A stretch of 64,000 nucleotides of DNA, taken from Fibrobacterota bacterium (lineage in GTDB: Bacteria > Fibrobacterota > Fibrobacteria > UBA11236). Made by a program: the position numbers and the translations under genes. Numbering within the stretch: the stretch's first letter is position 1; each line of letters opens with the position of its first letter. The stretch covers positions 23,825-87,824 of the forward strand of contig JAEKLQ010000044.1 in assembly GCA_019509785.1 (NCBI GenBank), written 5' to 3'. Under the pieces are notes generated by a model. It was not told the origin of the DNA. It searched no databases and saw only the letters and a program-made list of their open reading frames with translations. Positions 50,751 to 58,943 of this stretch are shown piece after piece.

Positions 50751-52091
50751 TCAGGACCGGGTTCTGGGAAGATTCATGATCGGATTCTGGATATTCAGCC
50801 GCACCGAAAGCCCCAGGCTGAAGCTCTTTTGGTTGCGGTAGTCGAATTCCAATCGTAGGAAGGCGATGCGCACATGGGTCGGCCAATCGCGCGGGACGTC
50901 CAGGCTCAAGGCCGCGTCGGGAATATCGAGCCAGGCGCGGGTGGCCAATACGTCCGACGCGAGGATCAAGCCCGCCCCCCAGGTTCCGAAGAGGGCGGGC
51001 AAATCCTCGCATCCCACCGTCTGCACCGGCACGCGATAGGCGTCGAAGTCGAACAATATCCCGTAGCGTAGGATCCCGAAACGCGCGTCCACGGATTGGG
51101 AAAGATTGCCGGAGCTTTCCAGTTTGTCTCCCTTCCATTGGGAAACCAGGCGGCCCTGGGAATGCGTCCGGATGGCGTCGGTAGAGCGCGATTCCATCCA
51201 GAAATAACGCGGCAGGGGTTGATCGGCGAGGGCCAAGGTGTAGCGCAAGGCGGGCACGCCCACGGAGAACGTCCACCACCAGTACCCGTCGCCCCAGAAG
51301 GGGTTATAAGACAGCGGCGCGAGTTTGCCCCCGGCCGTATCGGCGACTTCCTGGCCGATACGCGTGAGGCCGCCGCCGAACTGGGATCGGTGCAGGGACG
51401 CGCCCAGCAGGAAATGGGTGAATAGTTTCTGGTTCCAGGCGAACTCGAAATCCCGCTGGTATTGGGGCTTGGAGGAGCGCACCGCGCTGAAGGTCGAACC
51501 GATTCCGAAAACGAATCCGCCCGGCCACTCGGCCTTTTCCAGGAGGGCCAGCCCATCCCACTTGCCCGCCTCCCATGCCAAAGGCACGTCTTGTTTTTCC
51601 GGCCCTTCCAGGGCCGCGGCCCACTTCCGGCGACCCGCCGATGCCCGGAGAAGGATGTCATCCCAAGTCGCGCGATCGAAATGGCCTAGCTCGGTTCCAT
51701 TCCTGATCAGATGTACGGTGGAAGCCGGGCGGAACCCATCGGAACCCCCAGGGGCGGAAGGAATCAAGGCGACGTATTCCCCGGTCGGCGGCTGGGACGA
51801 ATCCGCGAACAATGCGTGCCATGCGCTCGCGATGAGCGCGGTGTCGGTCAGCTCCAGGATGGCCGCGCGATTCCCGTCGTCGCCTTGGGCATCGCTGCTA
51901 CCCGGAAGCGAAGACTGGGCTTTCGCCATTGAGGGCGCGGACAGAACCGCCATCCCCAGGCAAAAAAGCGCTGCGGCCAAAGGCGCACGGCGGGCAGGTG
52001 CGAGATCTCCCAACAAGGGAACCTTTCTTAAAGCCGAAACCCCCGGAGATGGGTCGGATGGATGGCGTCGCCGGGGCGGGTTCTTCGGCAT
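50751..52091 (-). CDS. Exported, probably outer-membrane protein heading the ExbB/ExbD-like operon
   Basis: A 446-residue product with a long basic N-region and a hydrophobic signal segment (about 36-58, ending SMAKAQ). After a Ser/Thr-rich beginning, the mature part is rich in aromatic, alternating strands (FFGIGSTFSAV-like FVFGIGSTFSAV, FLLGASLHRSQFGGGL, YWWWTFSVGVPALRY, FSLGLSVRLNI) that suggest a beta-barrel. The ATG at 52091 sits five bases after a TATATT box on this strand and has no ribosome site; a TTG further in (about 52012) with AAAGG is an alternative. Function unknown. Confidence 0.55.
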   Translation of the reverse strand: MPKNPPRRRHPSDPSPGVSALRKVPLLGDLAPARRAPLAAALFCLGMAVLSAPSMAKAQSSLPGSSDAQGDDGNRAAILELTDTALIASAWHALFADSSQPPTGEYVALIPSAPGGSDGFRPASTVHLIRNGTELGHFDRATWDDILLRASAGRRKWAAALEGPEKQDVPLAWEAGKWDGLALLEKAEWPGGFVFGIGSTFSAVRSSKPQYQRDFEFAWNQKLFTHFLLGASLHRSQFGGGLTRIGQEVADTAGGKLAPLSYNPFWGDGYWWWTFSVGVPALRYTLALADQPLPRYFWMESRSTDAIRTHSQGRLVSQWKGDKLESSGNLSQSVDARFGILRYGILFDFDAYRVPVQTVGCEDLPALFGTWGAGLILASDVLATRAWLDIPDAALSLDVPRDWPTHVRIAFLRLEFDYRNQKSFSLGLSVRLNIQNPIMNLPRTRS

Positions 52092-52096
52092 ATTCT

Positions 52097-52130
52097 AATA
52101 TATCCTGTTGCCCGTGTACCGCTTGGTACA
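52097..52130 (-). promoter_or_regulatory. Possible -10 box and operator in the 52.1 kb divergent region
   Basis: On the minus strand TATATT (52102-52097) lies five bases from the 52091 ATG, consistent with a leaderless start. An inverted repeat TGTACC-N4-GGTACA at 52115-52130 is operator-like. No matching -35 is obvious, so this is tentative. Confidence 0.35.
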
Positions 52131-52270
52131 ACTCCGATTGGACGGATTCGTGCTCTGAGTTGTGTCAGAACGGCCCGAATTCCCGAAAGCCGATTCAGGA
52201 CTGTCGATTTTCTAATTTTCACGCTTTCGTTGCCAAAGAAATCGCGCGTCCGCCGCGCAGGAGAGGGTGC

Positions 52271-53293
52271 ATGGAATCGGTACGGGGTCGTTATGTAGTA
52301 GGCGTGGGCGCGGCATTGGTGGATTTGCTCATCGAGGAGGCCGATCCCTTCGTGGCCGCCATGGGTTCGCCCAAAGGAGGCATGACCTTGGTGGAGCTCC
52401 CTGCCATCGAATCCGCCCTGAAATCCACGAAGGCACCACTCAAAGTGGTGCCAGGCGGCTCGGCGTGCAATACCATGGTCGGAATCGGCAATCTGGGCGG
52501 AAAGGCCCGTATGATCGGACGGCTGGGTAAGGACGAATTAGGGAAGGTCTTCCTGGAAGGATTAGGGAAAGCGGGCGTGGATCACCGCATCCGCCAATCG
52601 GAAATGGCCACCGGCCGCGTTCTTTCGGTGGTTACGCCGGATACCCAACGCACTATGTTCACCTATCTTGGCGCCTCCACCCAACTTGGCCCGGAAGACG
52701 TGGTCGCCGCTGATTTCGCCGATGCCGGCATCGTTTACCTGGAAGGCTACCTGCTCTTCAACCGCCCTGTCGTTGAACGCATCCTGGAAGTGGCCAAGCA
52801 GGCCAAGTCCAAAATCGTGCTCGATCTAGGCTCTTATCAGGTCGTCGAAGTGTGCCGCGATTTCCTCGACCAGGTCCTGCCCCAGGTCGACGTGGTGCTC
52901 GCCAACGAGGACGAAGCCAAAGCCTATACCGGAATGGCCGAATCCGAATCCCTGGAAATCCTGGCCGGGAAAGTGCACACCGCCGCCGTTAAACTGGGCA
53001 AACATGGTGTTATGCTCGCGCAGGGCAAGGCGCGCCATAAAGTTGAAGCCCACCTCGTGAAGGCCATCGACACCACCGGCGCTGGCGATCTCTGGGCGTC
53101 CGGCTTCGTCTACGGCCTGACCCAAGGCCTCGGCCTCGACGATGCCGCCCGCCTAGGCTGCAAAGTCGGCAGCGAAGTGGTCCAAGTCCTAGGCGCCGTC
53201 ATCCCCGAAGCCGGCTGGAAGCGAGTCCACGATTACCGCCAAGGCCTCCAGGCCAAAGTCGGCGCCCCCAAAGCCGGCGCCAACGCCCACTAA
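52271..53293 (+). CDS. PfkB-family carbohydrate/adenosine kinase
   Basis: The 340-residue protein has the ribokinase-fold signatures: VPGGSACNTMVGIGNLGGKA near the N-terminus (sugar/nucleoside-binding loop) and DTTGAGDLWASGFVYG (PfkB signature 2, anion hole and catalytic Asp) near residue 270. VVLANEDEAKAYTG is the typical strand before the lid. It resembles the adenosine/inosine-guanosine kinase branch more than fructokinase, but the substrate cannot be fixed by eye. The start ATG follows a GAGAGGG site. A strong hairpin terminates the gene. Confidence 0.87.
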   Translation: MESVRGRYVVGVGAALVDLLIEEADPFVAAMGSPKGGMTLVELPAIESALKSTKAPLKVVPGGSACNTMVGIGNLGGKARMIGRLGKDELGKVFLEGLGKAGVDHRIRQSEMATGRVLSVVTPDTQRTMFTYLGASTQLGPEDVVAADFADAGIVYLEGYLLFNRPVVERILEVAKQAKSKIVLDLGSYQVVEVCRDFLDQVLPQVDVVLANEDEAKAYTGMAESESLEILAGKVHTAAVKLGKHGVMLAQGKARHKVEAHLVKAIDTTGAGDLWASGFVYGLTQGLGLDDAARLGCKVGSEVVQVLGAVIPEAGWKRVHDYRQGLQAKVGAPKAGANAH

Positions 53294-53317
53294 GCCCCCA
53301 CCTCACGCTTAGACCCC

Positions 53318-53343
53318 CCCGTCGATGCCCCAGCATCGACGGG
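53318..53343. terminator. Strong 11-bp hairpin after the PfkB gene
   Basis: CCCGTCGATGC pairs perfectly with GCATCGACGGG across a CCCA loop, 25 bases past the stop codon. No T-tract follows, as for other gene-end hairpins in this window. Confidence 0.5.
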
Positions 53344-53350
53344 CCCTCAC

Positions 53351-53542
53351 CGAATCTATCCTCAACAGATCAGCCCCCCTACCGAAGGTATCCACAAAGG
53401 CCCAGCCCCCTCCGAAGCTCTACCCACCGATCTGCCCTCCCCCCGAAGGTATCCTCGAAAGACCAAGTCTTCCCCGAAGGCATCCCCCAAAGGCCCCTCC
53501 TCCCGAAGGTATCCTCAACAGCCCAGCCCCCGAAGATATTCC
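53351..53542 (+). repeat. Degenerate ~30-bp tandem repeat, about seven units
   Basis: The core CCGAAGGTATCC, or a 1-3 base variant, recurs at about 53351, 53382, 53412, 53443, 53474, 53503 and 53530. The spacing is 27-31 bp, and each core is usually followed by a short CAAAGGCCC-like segment. There are no unique spacers between units, so it is not a CRISPR array. Function unknown; it may be a slippage-prone minisatellite. Confidence 0.7.
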
Positions 53543-53663
53543 CAAAGTCCACATCCCCCGCCCAACCCCGATCCCCTTCCAATCCCACCCGTCTTCCCGC
53601 CCCACTTCTTCTCTTCCGCTTTTCCTTCCTCCCGCTTTTCCTTCCCTCCCGCCGTTCTTTCGA

Positions 53664-53717
53664 GGCCAGCTCCGGGCTTGCGCAAGCAGAGGCTCTCGCG
53701 GACGGGCGGAGCTGGCC
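53664..53717 (+). repeat. 11-bp inverted repeat overlapping the 5' arm of element copy B
   Basis: GGCCAGCTCCG near 53664-53674 is complementary to CGGAGCTGGCC near 53707-53717. The right arm shares bases with the outer stem of element copy B, so the two structures are mutually exclusive. Confidence 0.6.
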
Positions 53718-53893
53718 GGGGCGGGCGTCCGCGCGGGCGAGTTGTGAGCGCCGCGGCTCGGGGAAGGGGGCGGATCCAGGGAATCGAACGCCCGCGCTCT
53801 TCAAATGCGTGGGCATCCCTTCCCCGAGCCGCGAACAGACCGCGAAGCCCAGAAAGCGAACAGTTCGAGTCCGCACGGACTCCCGCACCGGCC
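53714..53893 (+). ncRNA. Structured element copy B (putative new RNA family)
   Basis: The outer stem at 53714-53737 pairs with 53870-53893 (about 20 of 24 positions). The 5' bubble at 53738-53751 contains GAGTTGTGAGCG. A 17-bp inner stem at 53752-53768 pairs with 53817-53833. The 3' bubble at 53834-53869 (36 nt) contains GACCGCGA and AGCGAA. The apical portion is 48 nt and itself forms a hairpin. The architecture and bubble motifs match copies A and C, while the stem sequences differ but stay complementary. On the opposite strand it would form the gapA 3' region. Confidence 0.6.
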
Positions 53894-53903
53894 CGACCCA
53901 CCT

Positions 53904-55483
<1,580 letters not shown>

Positions 55484-55534
55484 ATGAACCCGATTCCTCC
55501 AAAGTCTGCGGTCCCACTCATCATCCTGATTCTA

Positions 55535-55552
55535 AGTTAGTTATCCAACTAA
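55535..55552. promoter_or_regulatory. Candidate TetR operator
   Basis: TTAGTTATCCAACTAA forms an imperfect inverted repeat (TTAGTT / AACTAA) about 55 bp upstream of the tetR start. TetR-family regulators commonly bind such palindromes near their own gene. No experimental support. Confidence 0.4.
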
Positions 55553-55784
55553 ATTTTTCACAGCTGAAAAAACCCCGTCCAAAACCACAATTCCAACCCG
55601 TAGCACCAACCCGAAACGCCAACCCGAAACGCCAACCCATCCCTTTTTTCCGCTCTCCCGGGAAAAGCGCTATACCCGAATCGGCCGCTTGCCCGCTCGC
55701 GTTTTGGGTTGGCAGCAGGGGGCCAAATCCGGCAGGGCCGGGTCTCCGGGCCGGTCACCACCGCGCGGGGCAGGGGCCGCCGGA

Positions 55785-55967
55785 GCGGGTCTGGGGTCCG
55801 GTGAGTTATGAGCGTCGCAGCTTGGGGAAGGGGCTGGAATCAGATTAGTGGAAGCTCGCGCCACCCCTCCGATCGACCCCCTTTTACTGCGCGGGCGTCC
55901 CCTTCCCCAAGCTGCGCATGGACCCGAAGATTCGAAAGCGAATAGCCGAACCGGAACCCAGACCCGC
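55785..55967 (+). ncRNA. Structured element copy C (putative new RNA family)
   Basis: The outer stem GCGGGTCTGGG-type at 55785-55801 pairs with 55951-55967 over 17 positions with one mismatch. The 5' bubble at 55802-55815 contains GAGTTATGAGCG. The inner stem at 55816-55833 pairs over 18 bp with 55899-55916. The 3' bubble at 55917-55950 (34 nt) contains GACCCGA, a mini-hairpin TTCG-AAAG-CGAA and AGCGAA. The total length is 183 nt. It lies about 107 bp upstream of guaB on the same strand. See copies A and B. Confidence 0.62.
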
Positions 55968-56038
55968 GCCGGCGAGACCCAGCACAGAGCGCCAAACCGG
56001 CCCAAAGCCCCGTCCCCGCCCGACCCCCAATCCACGGC

Positions 56039-56068
56039 CTGACAAACCAAATATCGCGTTACTAAATT
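56039..56068 (+). promoter_or_regulatory. Possible guaB promoter giving a leaderless or short leader transcript
   Basis: CTGACA at 56039-56044 and TAAATT at 56063-56068 are separated by 18 bp. The -10-like box ends five bases before the guaB ATG, which has no ribosome site. Confidence 0.35.
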
Positions 56069-56073
56069 TGGGC

Positions 56074-57585
56074 ATGGCCAAAATACTAGACGACCTCTCC
56101 CGCACTTTCTCCGAATACCTCCTGATTCCCCGGCTCACCCGCCGCGATAACATTCCCCGCAACGTTTCCCTGGCTGCCCCCATCGCGCGCTTCAAAGCGG
56201 GCGAGACCAGCCGCCTCAGCGTGAACATCCCCGTCGTATCGGCAAGCATGCAGGCGGTTTCCGGGACGGACATGGGAGTCGCCTTGGCCCGCCAGGGCGG
56301 GGTCGCTTTCGTCTTCTGCTCCCAGACCATCGAGGCGCAGGCCGCCATGATCGCCAAGATCAAGTCCCATAAGGCAGGGTTCGTGCGCAGCGATTCCAAC
56401 GTTAAGCCCGGCGCATCCTTAAGCGAATTGCTCGAACTCATGGAGCGGACCGGTCATTCCACCGTGGCGGTCACCGACGATGGCACCAGCACCGGCAGGT
56501 TCATGGGCATTATCACCGACAAGGACTTCTGGGAATTCGAAGATGATCTCACTTCCAAGGTCCAGGGCCATATGACCCCGAGGGAGAAAGTCATCCACGG
56601 GACGGTGGGCATCACCCTCAAGGAGGCCAACCACCTGCTCTATAAGCACAAGAAGGAGGCCCTTCCCATCCTCGAGGCCGATGGCCGCCTCAACTCCTTG
56701 GTTTTCAAGAAGGATTACGTCGATCACATCAACAATCCGCTCGAACTCCTGGATGCGCGCAAGCGCCTGGTCGCCGCGGCGGGCGTCAATACCCACGATT
56801 TCAAGGAGCGCCTGCCCGCCCTGGTCGAAGCCGGCGTGGACGTCGTCTCCTTCGATTCCTCGGACGGCTTTTCGGAATTCCAAAGGGATGCGGCCCTGTG
56901 GGCGCGCGAGAAGTACGGGGATGCCATCGTCATCGGCGGCGGGAACGTGGTTTCGGCCGAGGGCTTCGATTATCTGGTCAAGGAGGCGAAGCTCGACTTC
57001 GTGAAGGTCGGCATCGGCGGCGGATCGATCTGCATCACCCGGGAGCAGAAAGGCATCGGCCGGGGCCAGGCCTCGGCCTTGATGGAAGTGGTGCAGGCCC
57101 GCGATCGGTATTTCCAGGAAAGCGGAATCTACGTGCCCATCTGTTCGGACGGAGGCCTAGCCAACGACACCCAGATCATCATCGCCCTGGCCATGGGCGC
57201 CGACTTCGTGATGATGGGGCGTTACTTCGCCATGACCGGCGAGAGCCCCACCCCCAAGGTTTCCATCAAGGGGCGCATGTACAAGCCCTACTGGGGCGAA
57301 GGCAGCAATCGGGCGCGCAACTGGCAACGCTATAGCGAGGGAGCCGGCGCCAAGATGCATTTCGAGGAAGGCGTGGACGGCTACGTTCCGGTGGTGGGAT
57401 CGGTGAACGAGGTGCTGGCTGTGACCTTGGAGAAATTGCGGGCCACCATGTGCAACCTGGGGTCGAACGATCTGCGTGAGTTCAACCGCAACGCGGTGCT
57501 GACCTTGGTTTCCGAACAAAGCATCGAAGAGGGCGGAACCTCGAACATCATCCAGGTCGATTCGAAGTTCGAGGATACGAACTAA
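56074..57585 (+). CDS. guaB: Inosine-5'-monophosphate dehydrogenase
   Basis: The 503-residue protein has the IMPDH barrel split by two CBS domains (about residues 110-235: HSTVAVTDD...GIITDKD and EALPILE...LVFKKD). The active-site loop is GGGSICITREQKGIGRGQAS, with the catalytic Cys at about 320. SDGGLANDTQIIIALAMGADFVMMGRYFA and a C-terminal flap region follow. It oxidises IMP to XMP, the first committed step of GMP synthesis. The ATG at 56074 matches the family start; an upstream in-frame stretch is Pro/Arg-rich and lies in the intergenic element. The motif departs from the bacterial consensus at several positions (for example R-G-Q in place of Gly-x-Pro), a divergent subfamily. Confidence 0.93.
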   Translation: MAKILDDLSRTFSEYLLIPRLTRRDNIPRNVSLAAPIARFKAGETSRLSVNIPVVSASMQAVSGTDMGVALARQGGVAFVFCSQTIEAQAAMIAKIKSHKAGFVRSDSNVKPGASLSELLELMERTGHSTVAVTDDGTSTGRFMGIITDKDFWEFEDDLTSKVQGHMTPREKVIHGTVGITLKEANHLLYKHKKEALPILEADGRLNSLVFKKDYVDHINNPLELLDARKRLVAAAGVNTHDFKERLPALVEAGVDVVSFDSSDGFSEFQRDAALWAREKYGDAIVIGGGNVVSAEGFDYLVKEAKLDFVKVGIGGGSICITREQKGIGRGQASALMEVVQARDRYFQESGIYVPICSDGGLANDTQIIIALAMGADFVMMGRYFAMTGESPTPKVSIKGRMYKPYWGEGSNRARNWQRYSEGAGAKMHFEEGVDGYVPVVGSVNEVLAVTLEKLRATMCNLGSNDLREFNRNAVLTLVSEQSIEEGGTSNIIQVDSKFEDTN

Positions 57586-57587
57586 AA

Positions 57588-57606
57588 ACACCATTAAAGA
57601 AGGTGT
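57588..57606 (+). terminator. Weak hairpin after guaB
   Basis: ACACC (57588-57592) pairs with GGTGT (57602-57606) across a 9-nt loop directly after the stop codon. It is short and of low stability. Confidence 0.25.
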
Positions 57607-57627
57607 AACCCCTGATTTAGCCGCATT

Positions 57628-57686
57628 TCCGGACATAATCCGGATTGCCTACGTGGATTGCCGCTTTTCGCGTTACCTTTGTAACG
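57628..57686 (+). promoter_or_regulatory. Palindromic sites upstream of ThuA-like gene 1
   Basis: TCCGGA occurs twice (57628-57633 and 57639-57644), five bases apart; because each copy is itself a palindrome, the pair is both a direct and an inverted repeat. A CGTTAC-CTTT-GTAACG hairpin lies at 57671-57686, 13 bp before the start codon. The function is undetermined; an operator or a translational hairpin is possible. Confidence 0.35.
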
Positions 57687-57698
57687 AGGCGGAATACC

Positions 57699-58904
57699 AT
57701 GATGCGATACACCTTGAATCCTATTCCGTATGTCGTGTTGGCTGCCCTGGCCTTGGGTAGTGGGCATGCGCGCACCTACCAGTTGAAAAAGATTTTGGTC
57801 ATCAATGCGACCGGGTCGGGCGGGTATATGCACGCAAGTCAAATCAAATTCACCGATGATTATTTCAAATCCTACCTAGGCCCCAAATATGGTTTCGAGA
57901 GCCGCTCCGCGAACACGCAGGCGCAAATCGATTCCGTGCTGCGCGACGACAGCCTCAAAACCTACGATGTGGTCGTATTCAACGGGGGCAGCCGGATTGG
58001 CGGCTTCGGAGCCGTAGGGGATACGGGCGCCCAGCATGCTTTCCAGCGCTGGATCAAAGCCGGGGGCGGTTGCTTCGCGATCCACGACTTTACGGATCAC
58101 AACAATACCTGGCCCTGGCTCCGGGATTCCTTGCTTAACCGCACCATTTTCACCCAATGGTCCGCTTGGGGCGCGGATCACCATACGATGGTTCAATGGG
58201 ACACCTTAGAAACGGATGGCGCGGTACGCGCGCGAAAACCCGAATATGATTCCATTCGCGCCTGCTTCCCTAAAACCCGATTCACCTATCCGGATGGCTG
58301 GAGTTCCTTCTCTCCCGACGTCCGTCCGATTGCCGATATCTTAATGACCATCGACGAAAACACCTATGCCGTTCCGCAGGGCTCGGCCATGGGCATTGGC
58401 CACCCCATCATGTGGGCGTACCCTCTGCCCCCGGATAGCCTGGGAAATCAGGGACGCTTCATTTATAACGCCCGCGGTCACGATTTGGGAGCCTGGGACG
58501 GCACGAGTTCCAATCATGCTCCCATGACGGTGGGCGAAGGCGCGATCCAGGAAGGCGAGACGGTTTTTTCCGACACTTCCCACACCCTCATGACCAAAGG
58601 TAGCCTTTGGCCCTGCCTCCAATGGGCGGCCGGGTTGCGGATCAATGCCGTTTCCGTCCATGTCCGTGACGCGAGTTCACCCGGTCTCATGCAATCCCGG
58701 AATTCGCACGGAGTCTTGAACGTGCGGGTACAAGGGCCGGGGGGCCACGATGTCCAGGTGTTCACCCTGGCCGGCAAAAGCGTCGCGCATCGATCCGGGC
58801 GAGGCGATGCGGAGTATTCATTCGCGAATCTGCGCCGCCCCGGCATTTATTTCGTGGAAGTGAAATCTTCCCGGAAGACGTATACCCAGCGCATCATGCT
58901 TTAG
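57699..58904 (+). CDS. Exported ThuA-like domain protein with C-terminal sorting domain (paralogue 1)
   Basis: The 401-residue protein has a signal segment (about 10-24, ending GSGHARTYQ). The main domain (about 28-310) is ThuA/trehalose-utilisation-like (class I glutamine amidotransferase fold): KILVINATGSGGYMH, YDVVVFNGGSRIGGFG, WIKAGGGCFAIHDFTDH, HPIMWAYP and YNARGHDLGAWDG are typical. The C-terminal 80 residues (VQVFTLAGKSV...EYSFANLRRPGIYFVEV) resemble a type IX-like sorting domain. It is a close paralogue of the gene at 60895-62112. Function unknown; extracellular or surface location is inferred. Confidence 0.75.
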   Translation: MMRYTLNPIPYVVLAALALGSGHARTYQLKKILVINATGSGGYMHASQIKFTDDYFKSYLGPKYGFESRSANTQAQIDSVLRDDSLKTYDVVVFNGGSRIGGFGAVGDTGAQHAFQRWIKAGGGCFAIHDFTDHNNTWPWLRDSLLNRTIFTQWSAWGADHHTMVQWDTLETDGAVRARKPEYDSIRACFPKTRFTYPDGWSSFSPDVRPIADILMTIDENTYAVPQGSAMGIGHPIMWAYPLPPDSLGNQGRFIYNARGHDLGAWDGTSSNHAPMTVGEGAIQEGETVFSDTSHTLMTKGSLWPCLQWAAGLRINAVSVHVRDASSPGLMQSRNSHGVLNVRVQGPGGHDVQVFTLAGKSVAHRSGRGDAEYSFANLRRPGIYFVEVKSSRKTYTQRIML

Positions 58905-58943
58905 GGATTCAAGAACCGGTCGCAGAGAGAACGCGGAGCGGCA

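Larger units (their letters stand above)
53294..53903. other. Repeat-rich convergent intergenic region between pfkB and gapA
   Basis: This 610-bp region lies between convergent genes. It contains, in order, an 11-bp hairpin (53318-53343), about seven degenerate tandem units of about 30 bp (53351-53542), a C-rich stretch (53545-53660), an 11-bp inverted repeat (53664-53717), and structured element copy B (53714-53893). A proline-rich frame across the repeats is considered non-coding because it simply reads the repeat. Confidence 0.7.
55484..56073. other. Divergent intergenic region between tetR and guaB
   Basis: This 590-bp region contains an AT-rich inverted sequence near 55535-55552 (TTAGTTATCCAACTAA, a candidate TetR operator), three direct repeats of AACCCGAAACGCC-like sequence near 55600-55635, and structured element copy C (55785-55967). 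No protein gene is credible in it. Confidence 0.6.

Noticed and set aside
53351..53542. CRISPR array
   Set aside because: The units are about 30 bp and contiguous, with no unique spacers and no cas genes nearby; the repeats are also too degenerate.
53325..53747. Proline-rich 140-codon frame
   Set aside because: It reads through the tandem repeat and the structured element, has no ribosome site, and its composition follows the repeat.
53780..53860. tRNA-Sec-like features in element copy B (CTTCAAA loop, TTCGAGTCC segment)
   Set aside because: No acceptor/T-arm pairing is possible around them, and copies A and C of the same element lack these sequences, so they are incidental.
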